A stretch of 54,679 nucleotides of DNA from Acidobacteriota bacterium (GTDB lineage Bacteria > Acidobacteriota > Vicinamibacteria > Vicinamibacterales > UBA2999), in the NCBI GenBank assembly GCA_030650395.1, contig JAUSDY010000165.1:1-54679 (forward strand). Direction: 5' to 3'. The notes under the pieces are model-generated. The model searched no databases. It was not told where the DNA came from and was given only the letters and a program-made list of their open reading frames with translations. Below are positions 1 to 6,737 of the stretch, piece after piece. The translations under genes and the position numbers were made by a program. Within the stretch, counting starts at the first letter, position 1, and each line of letters begins with the position of its first letter.

Positions 1-282
1 GCGACGGGATCTCGACGCGGACGATGTTCACGCCGAGGCGCTTGTTGAGGGTCGTGAAGGACTCGTGAAGATGTTCATCCCTTCGCTCGTGCTGCGCGTC
101 AGCGCGATCTCGTCGGGGGTGGCGCCCACGAACCCGGCGACCTTGTCGCGGACCTTTTCCACCTCTTCGGCGCGGGAGCCATTGCTCGGATCCTCCATGA
201 TCTCGCGCATGTAGCGCTGGTTGGCCTCAAAGACGACGCGCGGCACCGGTCCGAGCGTGCCGTTGTTCAAGAAGGTGAAGGC
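1..282 (-). pseudogene. Aminotransferase class V remnant (isopenicillin-N-epimerase-like)
   Basis: Reading leftward, the piece starts with FLNNGTLGPVPRVV, the N-terminal substrate/PLP-fold signature of class V aminotransferases of the isopenicillin N epimerase type. It continues through a helix rich in E and R to DEIALTRSTSEGMNIF. At about position 70 the frame breaks and a second frame continues with LNKRLGVNIVRVEIP up to the left edge. That segment lies roughly 50 residues further on in intact family members, so an internal deletion with frameshift is inferred. The normal signal sequence and first residues upstream are absent as well. The active-site lysine region would lie outside the window. 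It is called a decayed gene; a true deletion is more likely than an assembly slip because sequence is missing, not merely shifted. Confidence 0.7.
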
Positions 283-391
283 GCACCGGTGGGCTTGAGC
301 GAATCAAGCGACAGCGCCGGACTCTGCATGCCAGAGGCGAGTGCCCCGGCTTCGACCAGGTGGCCCGACAGGCTCCCCGCCGCAGCTCAAG

Positions 392-421
392 TTCGAAGGG
401 GCGAGGTCCACCGTCGCTCAG
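392..421 (+). repeat. Direct repeat copy 1 flanking the HigBA-type locus
   Basis: Thirty bases starting TTCGAAGGGG and ending GTCGCTCAG recur at 1495-1524 with a single difference. The two copies bracket the toxin remnant, antitoxin and hypothetical gene. The motif GAGGTCCACC occurs again at about 1575, so this may be a dispersed repeat family, not a transposon end. Confidence 0.7.
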
Positions 422-461
422 TCTGAGAAGACTTCACCAGGCTGCTTCGCGACGCCTAAAT

Positions 462-498
462 ATATTCCTTTGACAGAATATTCATTCCAGCCTATTAT
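462..498 (+). promoter_or_regulatory. Promoter and candidate operator of the HigBA-type operon
   Basis: A perfect -35 box TTGACA (470-475) is followed after exactly 17 bases by TATTAT (493-498), in a locally AT-rich patch. The inverted hexamers ATATTC (462-467) and GAATAT (476-481) flank the -35 box, which would suit autorepression by the antitoxin. The predicted start point lies close to the GTG at 505, so the transcript could be nearly leaderless. Confidence 0.7.
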
Positions 499-504
499 TC
501 GGAT

Positions 505-728
505 GTGGCGTGGGACGTCGAGTTCACGGACGAGTTCGGCTCCTGGTGGGACAGCCTCACGCCCGAGGAGCGGGAATCCGTAGAGTTCTTTACGCGTTCG
601 ACCCTCTGCGCGTCGCACTGTTGCTGGTAGGAGGCGACAAGACCGGGGATGACACCTGGTACGACCGGATGGTGCCACTAGCGGACAAATTGTTCTCGGC
701 GCATCTCGCAGAGGTTAAGAAGAAGTAG
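505..728 (+). pseudogene. RelE/HigB-family toxin with internal deletion
   Basis: From GTG 505 the frame reads VAWDVEFTDEFGSWWDSLTP and continues EERESVE, the N-terminus of phage-derived Gp49-like/HigB (RelE superfamily) toxins. A different frame then carries VLYAFDPLRVALLLVGGDKT through AEVKKK to the stop at 728, which is the C-terminal half of the same family. The middle third, normally about 45 residues with the substrate-binding arginines, is missing at about position 575, and the halves are out of frame. No functional toxin can be made. The promoter is intact and the antitoxin begins 29 bases downstream. Confidence 0.8.
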
Positions 729-757
729 AACGAGAAAGAGACCAAGAGGAAATCATC

Positions 758-1087
758 ATGGCCCGCAAGTTTTCTGAACTTCGCTCAAAGATGAGCCCCG
801 AGGCGCGCGCGCGCGTCGATGCGCGCGTCATTGCTGCGCTCCAACAGCTGCCATTGCTCGAGCTCAGAAAGGCCCGCAACCTGTCTCAGCAAAGGCTTGC
901 GCAAGCCCTGGACACCACGCAAGGCGAAGTCTCGAAGATCGAGCACCGCACAGACCTGTACTTGAGCACGTTGCGCAACTACATCGAAGCAATGGGCGGC
1001 GAACTGGACATCATCGCGCGGTTCAAGGACGGTGCCGTACGTATCTCAACTTTTCAAGACGCCAGCGATCGCGAGCCAAACGCGTAG
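758..1087 (+). CDS. higA: HigA-type XRE-family antitoxin
   Basis: A 109-residue protein with an N-terminal helical extension followed by a helix-turn-helix (about residues 36-90, containing LRKARNLSQQRLAQALDTTQ and GEVSKIEHRTDLYLSTL). This is the layout of antitoxins encoded downstream of Gp49-like HigB toxins. It normally binds the toxin and represses the shared promoter. Here the toxin gene is deleted while this gene is open from end to end, so it is an orphan antitoxin. It could survive as a self-regulated repressor or as an anti-addiction protein against related HigB toxins (inference). A GAGGAAATC stretch upstream of ATG 758 gives a plausible ribosome-binding site. Confidence 0.85.
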   Translation: MARKFSELRSKMSPEARARVDARVIAALQQLPLLELRKARNLSQQRLAQALDTTQGEVSKIEHRTDLYLSTLRNYIEAMGGELDIIARFKDGAVRISTFQDASDREPNA

Positions 1088-1096
1088 GAGAACCTC

Positions 1097-1408
1097 ATGC
1101 CTGATACGACTCGACGGATGGCACTAGCGAATCGCTCTCGAGCTCTTCGGAACAACGCGAATTCGTTGATGGACCAGCTTCAAGACAACGGTCTGAAGTC
1201 GATGGTAAGAGTCTCGATACTTCATCCTCTCGATGACGTCGATTCCCTCTTCCTCGGTGATCCTGCAAACAGACCCAGCGTGGAACTAACTGAAGACATG
1301 TGGCTAAACAACACTGAGTTCGTGTTGGCCCGCGCTGAGCAAGAGTACGAGCGGCTTGACACCCTTATTGCCCAATACGGAGGCGCGGAGAACGCTCGGA
1401 CCATCTGA
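1097..1408 (+). CDS. Hypothetical protein, third gene of the HigBA-type operon
   Basis: A 103-residue acidic, soluble, mostly helical protein starting nine bases after the higA stop, preceded by TAGGAGAACC as a good Shine-Dalgarno site. No family is recognised. It has no signal peptide, cysteine cluster or membrane segment. Its base composition is lower in GC than most of the window, as is that of higA, which fits joint acquisition. Tight spacing suggests co-transcription with the antitoxin. A role in toxin-antitoxin control is possible, but nothing in the sequence shows it. Confidence 0.6.
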   Translation: MPDTTRRMALANRSRALRNNANSLMDQLQDNGLKSMVRVSILHPLDDVDSLFLGDPANRPSVELTEDMWLNNTEFVLARAEQEYERLDTLIAQYGGAENARTI

Positions 1409-1494
1409 GTGGAGAAATCGCACGAATTGTGATCGTCTTAACGACCAATTGACTCGGGGAGCAATTCGCGCGATCCGATCCCGCCACGGTTGGA

Positions 1495-1524
1495 TTCGAA
1501 GGGGTGAGGTCCACCGTCGCTCAG
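1495..1524 (+). repeat. Direct repeat copy 2 flanking the HigBA-type locus
   Basis: Matches 392-421 at 29 of 30 positions. The stretch 1409-1648 has no convincing gene. It is packed with related fragments: GAGGTCCACC near 1506 and 1575, and a palindrome in which GCTACGGTGGACACCCTTCG (1609-1628) is answered by GCGAAGGGTGG (1641-1651). Confidence 0.65.
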
Positions 1525-1648
1525 CTTGCAGGTTTAGACGGGTTGGCTTGCCACCCGTAGCTCAGAGACGTGGGGTGAGGTCCACCTTCGCTCGTCTGAA
1601 TCGGTGCGAGCTACGGTGGACACCCTTCGCCAGAATCTGAGCGAAGGG

Positions 1649-1725
<77 letters not shown>

Positions 1726-1829
1726 ACACGGAAGAGACAGATCGTAGCACATTGGCCCGGAACCACACAAACTTGCCCGGGCCAATCGGCACATCGTGTG
1801 ACCTGTTGATTACACGATGGGCCGTTCGT

Positions 1830-3059
1830 TTATCTGGCGCGCGTGGTCGCTGACTCTGCGAGCAGCCGTTCGATGGTCGCGGTGATTTCCGTCTTTGCGT
1901 CCGAGTGGAAGACGCCACTGGCCGCTCCTGCGAAGCCGGCGTGCACGCCGCGCACCAGGCCGTCCTTGCCGAGGAAGATCGTCGTCGGGAACGAATTGAG
2001 ATTGTGAATCTGCGGCACCTTCTCCGCCAGGTCCGCCTGCTCGCCCGCGAGCAGCACCGGATACTCGACACCGTAACGCTTGTTGAAGGCCTTCAGCCGC
2101 TTCAGTTCCGGCAACTGCTTCGCTTCTTCAAATGACAACGCGACAATCTCGAGGCCCTTGCTCTGATACTTGCGGTACAGCTCCGCAAGAAACGGCGCCT
2201 CGTCGTGGCAGTTCGGGCACCAGCTGCCGCTGATGCTGACGATCAACACCTTGCCGTGGAAACGCGGATCGGCGTTCGTCACAATCTTGCCGTTCATGTC
2301 GGGGAAGCTGAACTTGAAGGGCTCGGTCGGGTCCTTCACGCTCGAGTGCCGCGACGGGTCGGTCGGCTCGGGCACGTCCTTCAACTTCGCCTCGGCGGCG
2401 CGCACGGCGACCATCTTCTCTTGCCGGTTACGAACGATTTCAAGAGCGCCGTCTTTCGTTGGCGTCAGCTCCAGCACCAGCGGCCGCGCGCCCGAGAAGT
2501 GACTGACGATGAACTTGCCGTCGCGGAAGGTGCCGGCCAGCGCGCCGGTGTCGCCGTCGACGCGCAAGATGGCGGCGGTCACTTCGGCGCCGGACTGGCG
2601 GACGATCAAGCGCCACGCCGCTTCACCCTTGTTGCTCCTCACGCCTCCGATCTGCCAGAGGCCGTCGATCTGCGGCACCTCATTGGGAAACGCGGGCGAC
2701 GGTTCGAAGCGCTTCGCGTAGAACGGATAGAAGCCGGTCGCGCGGTTGTAGGCCCCGACGAGGCGGCCGTTGACGAACGCGGCTTCCACCGACGTGGCGT
2801 AGTGATCGAAGTTGAGCAGGAGCAATCCGTGCTCGAACTTGCCGCCGGTGGAGGTGACCTTCTCGTCACCATTGAAGAACGAAGCGCTGACGGCCGATCC
2901 GTTGGCCGCGATCTCGAAGCGGAACGGGATCTCGAGGCCGCCGACGACGACGGCGGCGTCCCAGAGGCCGGCGGGTGACGGCGTTTGCGCGCTCGTCGAG
3001 GTGCCAAGGGCGGCGGTGACGACCGCGGCGGCGAGTGCGAGACGAATGGACCGTGACAT
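1830..3059 (-). CDS. Secreted/periplasmic TlpA-like thioredoxin-domain protein
   Basis: A 409-residue protein with a clear signal peptide (MSRSIRLALAAAVVTAALG, cleavage near AQT). About 240 residues of beta-rich domain of unknown fold follow, then a C-terminal AhpC/TSA-thioredoxin domain (about residues 255-400) with the redox motif WCPNC and the cis-proline loop SFPTTIFLG. The family transfers disulfide electrons outside the cytoplasm. ATG 3059 is chosen because GGGGAG lies six bases upstream and the signal peptide begins there. A longer frame to 3101 only reads through a REP hairpin (3074-3099) and is rejected. A tRNA gene lies downstream and a minus-strand terminator upstream, so it is probably monocistronic. 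Confidence 0.88.
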   Translation of the reverse strand: MSRSIRLALAAAVVTAALGTSTSAQTPSPAGLWDAAVVVGGLEIPFRFEIAANGSAVSASFFNGDEKVTSTGGKFEHGLLLLNFDHYATSVEAAFVNGRLVGAYNRATGFYPFYAKRFEPSPAFPNEVPQIDGLWQIGGVRSNKGEAAWRLIVRQSGAEVTAAILRVDGDTGALAGTFRDGKFIVSHFSGARPLVLELTPTKDGALEIVRNRQEKMVAVRAAEAKLKDVPEPTDPSRHSSVKDPTEPFKFSFPDMNGKIVTNADPRFHGKVLIVSISGSWCPNCHDEAPFLAELYRKYQSKGLEIVALSFEEAKQLPELKRLKAFNKRYGVEYPVLLAGEQADLAEKVPQIHNLNSFPTTIFLGKDGLVRGVHAGFAGAASGVFHSDAKTEITATIERLLAESATTRAR

Positions 3060-3073
3060 TGTTTTCTCCCCAT

Positions 3074-3099
3074 GGACAAACCTAAAGGTTTGTCCCCAC
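3074..3099 (-). repeat. REP-like hairpin 1 (GGACAAACC stem)
   Basis: Nine-base perfect arms GGACAAACC and GGTTTGTCC enclose the loop TAAA, followed by CCAC; read on the minus strand this is a GTGG foot plus hairpin. It lies in the 5' leader of the thioredoxin gene, 15 bases before its start. The same 26 bases occur at 54155-54180. Confidence 0.85.
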
Positions 3100-3103
3100 A
3101 CAC

Positions 3104-3139
3104 AAACAAAAAGGCCCGAAGGTTTTCACCTCCGGGCCT
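3104..3139 (-). terminator. Rho-independent terminator
   Basis: On the minus strand an 11-base-pair stem (3129-3139 with 3112-3122, one mismatch, GC-rich AGGCCCG core) and a six-base loop are followed by TTTTTGTTTG. It sits where leftward transcription from the msrP-msrQ-NmrA genes would end. Confidence 0.8.
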
Positions 3140-3160
3140 CGGAATCGGCTGTTCTGTAAT

Positions 3161-3184
3161 AGCGGAACTAAAGTTCCGCTCTAC
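3161..3184 (-). repeat. REP-like hairpin 2 (AGCGGAAC stem)
   Basis: Arms AGCGGAAC (3161-3168) and GTTCCGCT (3173-3180) enclose TAAA and are followed by CTAC. Compared with the copy at 9706 the outermost base pair is A:T instead of C:G, a compensated change. The 132 bases between here and the NmrA-like gene hold no recognisable gene. Confidence 0.85.
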
Positions 3185-3316
3185 CTAATCTCTACATGAT
3201 CTCTTCATGCGTGGACACAGCGCGACCGGCCTCGGAGATGTCTCCGAGGACGCTACACATGCAGGTCCACGCGCTCTTCATTGCCCTACCGTTATCGCTG
3301 AAGGGTCGCGGCCTTG

Positions 3317-4180
3317 TCAAGCCTTCCACTGGGATGCCGTTTCCTTCGCGAACGCATCGAAAGTCCTCATGGGATGGCCAAGCAGCTTCTCGGTGGCCTC
3401 GCGTTCGCCGGCGCCGGCCTTGAGTCCGTGCTGCTGGAACCAGGCGTACATCATCTTGAAGTCGAACACCATCCACGGTGGCAGGTACTTCAGGCTGCCC
3501 TGTTCCCACGCCTCGAGGTCATCGCCCAGGTAGGCGATCGGCTTGCCGAGGTGCTTCGACCAGGTGGCGGCCGTCGAGGCGCCGGTCTCGCTGCTCGGCC
3601 CGGCCAGGATCACGGTCTTGCCACTGGCGCCGCCACCCTCGAGTGCCTTGGCCGCCGCGTCCGCGATATCGCGAATGTCGACACGGTCGGTGCCAACACT
3701 GCCGAGCGGCTGCGGGTACGCGCCGTACTGCAGCATGACGTCCTTGAACCAGTAGTCGTTCTGATAAAAGTTGTTCGGCTGAAGGATTGTAAAGTCGATG
3801 CCCGACTGCTTGATCGCCATCTCGATGGCGATCTTGCCGGCAAAATGAGGCAGGTGCGGCGCGCGGTCAACGTGCTGCACCGACAGGTGCACCAGCTTCT
3901 TGACGCCGTGCCGCTTCACCCATTCCAGCGCGAACAGGCCTTCCTGCGTTTCGGTGGAGCTCACCGCGTTCAGCAGGAACACCGCCTCCACGCCCTTGAA
4001 CGCATCGCCCACCTGGTAGGGATCGTTGAGGTCGCCGATCCTCGCCTCGACACCGGCCGGCAGGTTCTTGGCCTTGTCGGCGCTGCGCGTGAGCGCGACG
4101 ACTGATGCGCCCGCCTTCAACAGATTCTGAACCACGACGCTGCCGACCGATCCGGTTGCGCCCAACACCAGTACTTTCAT
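3317..4180 (-). CDS. NmrA-like NAD(P)-binding oxidoreductase
   Basis: A 287-residue cytoplasmic protein of the atypical short-chain dehydrogenase/NmrA family. The N-terminal Rossmann motif GATGSVG is at residues 7-13, followed by the strand-turn segments typical of sugar-epimerase-like folds and ILQPNNFYQN in the substrate region. The classical YxxxK pair is absent, as in NmrA regulators and quinone oxidoreductase-like members, so it may bind rather than turn over nucleotide. The ATG at 4180 overlaps the msrQ stop in a TGATG junction. That argues for translational coupling to the msrPQ genes. What it does for periplasmic methionine sulfoxide repair is unknown. Confidence 0.85.
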   Translation of the reverse strand: MKVLVLGATGSVGSVVVQNLLKAGASVVALTRSADKAKNLPAGVEARIGDLNDPYQVGDAFKGVEAVFLLNAVSSTETQEGLFALEWVKRHGVKKLVHLSVQHVDRAPHLPHFAGKIAIEMAIKQSGIDFTILQPNNFYQNDYWFKDVMLQYGAYPQPLGSVGTDRVDIRDIADAAAKALEGGGASGKTVILAGPSSETGASTAATWSKHLGKPIAYLGDDLEAWEQGSLKYLPPWMVFDFKMMYAWFQQHGLKAGAGEREATEKLLGHPMRTFDAFAKETASQWKA

Positions 4181-4791
4181 CACGACCTCCGTAACTGTCT
4201 TTTCGAATAGGCTGACCACACGCGCACGCCCAGCAGCGCCGCCACGATCACCCCGTAATAAATCGGGTTGGTGGTGTCGAGCTTCACCTTCCAGAAGTAG
4301 TGCAGCACCCCCGCCATCGCGGTGATGTAAATCAGCTTGTGGAGCAGGTTCCACTTCTTGCCGCCCAGCCGCCGGATCCAGCCGGTTGTGGAGGTGAGCG
4401 CCAGCGGGATCATCAGCACGAAGGCCGTGAACCCGGCGGTGATGTACGGCCGCTTCAACACGTCCTGCCACATCGCCGCGAAGTCGAACTGGTGATCGAG
4501 AAAAAAAAAGATCGTGAAGTGCACGCTGCCGTAGGAGAACGCGAACAGCCCGATTAGCCGTCGATAGTTGATCAGCTGATTGATGCCGGTCAGCCACCGC
4601 AGCGGCGAGATCGCGAGCGTCAGGACGATGAAACGAAGCGTCCAGATGCCGGTCGTGTTGGTGATATCTTCAACCGGGTTCGCGCTGAGCTCGTCACGAA
4701 CGAAGTGATAAATGAGCAGCGCTAGTGGGGTCAGGCAGGCGACCCAGACGGCGGGCTTGATCACCCGCCGTCGCCATTGAGTCTGTGTCAC
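4180..4791 (-). CDS. msrQ: MsrQ, haem-binding membrane subunit of the MsrPQ methionine sulfoxide reductase
   Basis: A 203-residue membrane protein with about six hydrophobic spans of the ferric-reductase-like (YedZ) family. Conserved histidines for haem lie in FSYGSVHFTIFFFLDHQ, WNLLHKLIYI and GVLHYFWK. The family carries electrons from the quinone pool or flavin to MsrP, which reduces oxidised methionine in envelope proteins. It follows msrP by 40 bases, a gap holding a REP-like hairpin, and precedes the NmrA-like gene with overlapping stop and start. Length is normal for the family. Confidence 0.92.
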   Translation of the reverse strand: MTQTQWRRRVIKPAVWVACLTPLALLIYHFVRDELSANPVEDITNTTGIWTLRFIVLTLAISPLRWLTGINQLINYRRLIGLFAFSYGSVHFTIFFFLDHQFDFAAMWQDVLKRPYITAGFTAFVLMIPLALTSTTGWIRRLGGKKWNLLHKLIYITAMAGVLHYFWKVKLDTTNPIYYGVIVAALLGVRVWSAYSKRQLRRS

Positions 4792-4801
4792 TGGATATCT
4801 T

Positions 4802-4826
4802 GGCCGCCCTCAAAGGGCGGCCCTAC
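4802..4826 (-). repeat. REP-like hairpin 3 between msrP and msrQ
   Basis: Arms GGCCGCCC (4802-4809) and GGGCGGCC (4815-4822) enclose TCAAA and are followed by CTAC. Being inside the msrPQ operon, it could tune the ratio of the two subunits by stabilising or terminating the message (inference). Confidence 0.82.
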
Positions 4827-4831
4827 GACAG

Positions 4832-5797
4832 CTAGTAAGACTTGCGCAGGTCCATGCCGGTATAGAGCGACGCGACCTGGTCGCCGTAGCCGTTGAACAT
4901 CAGCGTCTTGCGCCGGAAGAATTCGCCGAGACGACGCTCGCTGCCCTGCGACCAGCGCGGGTGATCGACCTGCGGATTGACGTTGGCGTAGAAGCCGTAC
5001 TCGGACGCCTGCTGCTGCTTCCAGGTGTTGAGCGGCTCGTTCTCGACGAAGCGGACGCGGACGATCGACTTGATGCTCTTGAAGCCGTACTTCCACGGCA
5101 GCACGAGCCGGATCGGCGCGCCGTTCTGGTTGGGCAGCACTTCGCCGTAGAGCCCGAGGCCAAGCAGCGCCAGCGGATGCATCGCCTCGTCCATCCGCAG
5201 CCCCTCGTTGTACGGCCACTGCAGCGCGGGCTCGGTCTGGCCGGGCATCTGCCTTGGATCCACCAGCGTCTTGAACTCGACGTACTTGGCCTTGGTGGTG
5301 GGCTCGAACCGCTTCAGGAAGTCGCCGAGCGGATAGCCGATCCACGGCACCACGATCGACCAGGCCTCGACGCAGCGATGCCGGTAGATTCGCTCCTCGA
5401 GCGGCGCCCACTTCATGATGTCTTCGATGTTGTAGGTACCGGGCTTGCCGCACTGCCCCTCCACCACCACGCTCCATGGGCGCGGCTTGAGGGTGTGGGC
5501 GTACTTCGCCGGGTCGCCCTTGTCGAGACCGAACTCGTAGAAATTGTTGTAGGTGGTGACGTCTTTATAGGAGTTGAGCTTTTCGTCGGTGCTGAACGGG
5601 CTCTTCGTCAGGTTGGTCAGCTTCTGCGCGCCCGGGTTCTGCGCCGCCACCGTCGATGGGCCGGTAAAGTCGAGGCCGTTGGCGGCGACCGCCACCGCCG
5701 TGCTCCCCGCCACCGCGAGAAACTCCCGCCGCCGGAGATACAGCTCCTTCGGGGTGACGTCGGATTCACGAAGATCGGGCGACCTCTTGATGAGCAT
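4832..5797 (-). CDS. msrP: MsrP, molybdopterin catalytic subunit of periplasmic methionine sulfoxide reductase
   Basis: A 321-residue sulfite-oxidase-fold protein. It opens with a Tat signal ([20 protein letters not shown]) for export of the folded cofactor-bearing enzyme. The molybdenum-ligating cysteine lies in [20 protein letters not shown], and downstream blocks such as [20 protein letters not shown] match YedY. It reduces methionine sulfoxide residues in periplasmic proteins with electrons from MsrQ. ATG 5797 is chosen because the Tat motif then falls at the expected distance. The upstream gap to a divergent kinase-like gene is only 71 bases and includes a short GGCAGAAGGCAAAA repeat on the minus strand. 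Confidence 0.93.
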   Translation of the reverse strand: MLIKRSPDLRESDVTPKELYLRRREFLAVAGSTAVAVAANGLDFTGPSTVAAQNPGAQKLTNLTKSPFSTDEKLNSYKDVTTYNNFYEFGLDKGDPAKYAHTLKPRPWSVVVEGQCGKPGTYNIEDIMKWAPLEERIYRHRCVEAWSIVVPWIGYPLGDFLKRFEPTTKAKYVEFKTLVDPRQMPGQTEPALQWPYNEGLRMDEAMHPLALLGLGLYGEVLPNQNGAPIRLVLPWKYGFKSIKSIVRVRFVENEPLNTWKQQQASEYGFYANVNPQVDHPRWSQGSERRLGEFFRRKTLMFNGYGDQVASLYTGMDLRKSY

Positions 5798-5868
5798 AGT
5801 GAGCCCTTTTTTGCCTTCTGCCTTCTTGATGATACCGCAGGCGAGATTTCGTAGTAGTACCCTTCGGT

Positions 5869-6510
5869 ATGGCAGACGCTGCACTTTCCGCCCTGCTTTC
5901 ACTTGCGTCCCACGAGCTGCGCGGCCCGACCGGCGTGCTGCGGGGCTATCTCAAGATGCTCGACCAGGACCCCACGCTCGGCGAGCGGCCCCGCCGCGTG
6001 GTCGGCGATGCGACCCGGGCCGCCGATCGCCTGGTCACGCTGCTCGACGAAATCGCCGAGCTCGCGCGGCTCAAAGACGAGGCGCTGCGCCCGACGCTCC
6101 GATCGATGTCGCTGCGGTCGATCCTGAATCAGGCGGTTCAAGCCGTGACGCTGCCGCCCGGCTACGAAGTCAAGCTCGACGTCGTCGCACCGGCCGACGT
6201 CCGGCGGCGCGTGGACGAAGCGCGGTTGCGGGCGGTCTTTGAAACGCTGATCTTCACGCTGGTGCGCGGGCACTCGGGTGCCGCCACCATCGATCTGCGG
6301 CTGGTGAAAGGCCGCGCATCGACGCTCATCACCGTCACGCCGCAGACCCTCGGGCATGGCGCGGTGATCGATCGGCCGCTCGATCCGACACGCGGCGGCA
6401 CGGGGTTGCGGCTGCCGATCGCCGAAGCCGTGGTCCAGGCGCACGGCGGACGATTGCGAGAGCGCTGGATCGCTGGACGCTGGGCGGGGTTTGCGGTGAA
6501 GCTAACCTGA
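5869..6510 (+). CDS. Orphan histidine-kinase-like protein with degenerate ATPase domain
   Basis: A 213-residue soluble protein. Residues 1-65 form a HisKA dimerisation helix with the H-box [18 protein letters not shown]. The C-terminal half resembles an HATPase domain but is eroded: the N-box position reads [10 protein letters not shown] with no asparagine, no DxGxG G1 box is visible, and only the G2-like [18 protein letters not shown] remains. There is no sensor, membrane span or adjacent response regulator. It may act as a phosphotransfer or scaffold protein like other pseudo-kinases (inference). It is transcribed divergently from msrP, so shared control is possible. Confidence 0.75.
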   Translation: MADAALSALLSLASHELRGPTGVLRGYLKMLDQDPTLGERPRRVVGDATRAADRLVTLLDEIAELARLKDEALRPTLRSMSLRSILNQAVQAVTLPPGYEVKLDVVAPADVRRRVDEARLRAVFETLIFTLVRGHSGAATIDLRLVKGRASTLITVTPQTLGHGAVIDRPLDPTRGGTGLRLPIAEAVVQAHGGRLRERWIAGRWAGFAVKLT

Positions 6511-6521
6511 GGACTTGCTTG

Positions 6522-6603
6522 CCCACCGTAGCCTTGGCGAAGGTGGGAGGGCTTGGGGGCTTGAGGCTTGGGGACTTGAGGCTTGAGGGCTTGAGAGCTC
6601 AAT
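6522..6603 (+). repeat. CCCACC/GGTGGG palindrome plus GGCTTGAG tandem repeat
   Basis: CCCACC (6522-6527) and GGTGGG (6542-6547) flank GTAGCCTTGGCGAA, a motif related to sequences near 1610-1651 and inside the palindrome at 34256-34279. It is followed at 6549-6597 by about six degenerate 7-8 base units around GGCTTGAG. The 227 bases between neighbouring genes hold no coding potential that I can see. Confidence 0.65.
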
Positions 6604-6737
6604 TGCAATTGCCGGGTGGCGAATGCGGGGTATTCTCACAACGGCTTCGGTGGCGCAGCCGGCTGACCCCGGCACCGCGCGTCACGCCCGCCACTCGTCC
6701 TGTTGTTGTTGTCGGATTGTTGTATTGAGGAGGACAC

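Noticed and set aside
341-583. An 80-codon frame across the promoter of the HigBA-type locus
   Set aside because: It overlaps the AT-rich promoter and the toxin remnant in another frame and has no recognisable content.
3060-3101. N-terminal extension of the thioredoxin-like protein
   Set aside because: It is the translation of a REP-like hairpin and separates the ribosome-binding site from the signal peptide start at 3059.
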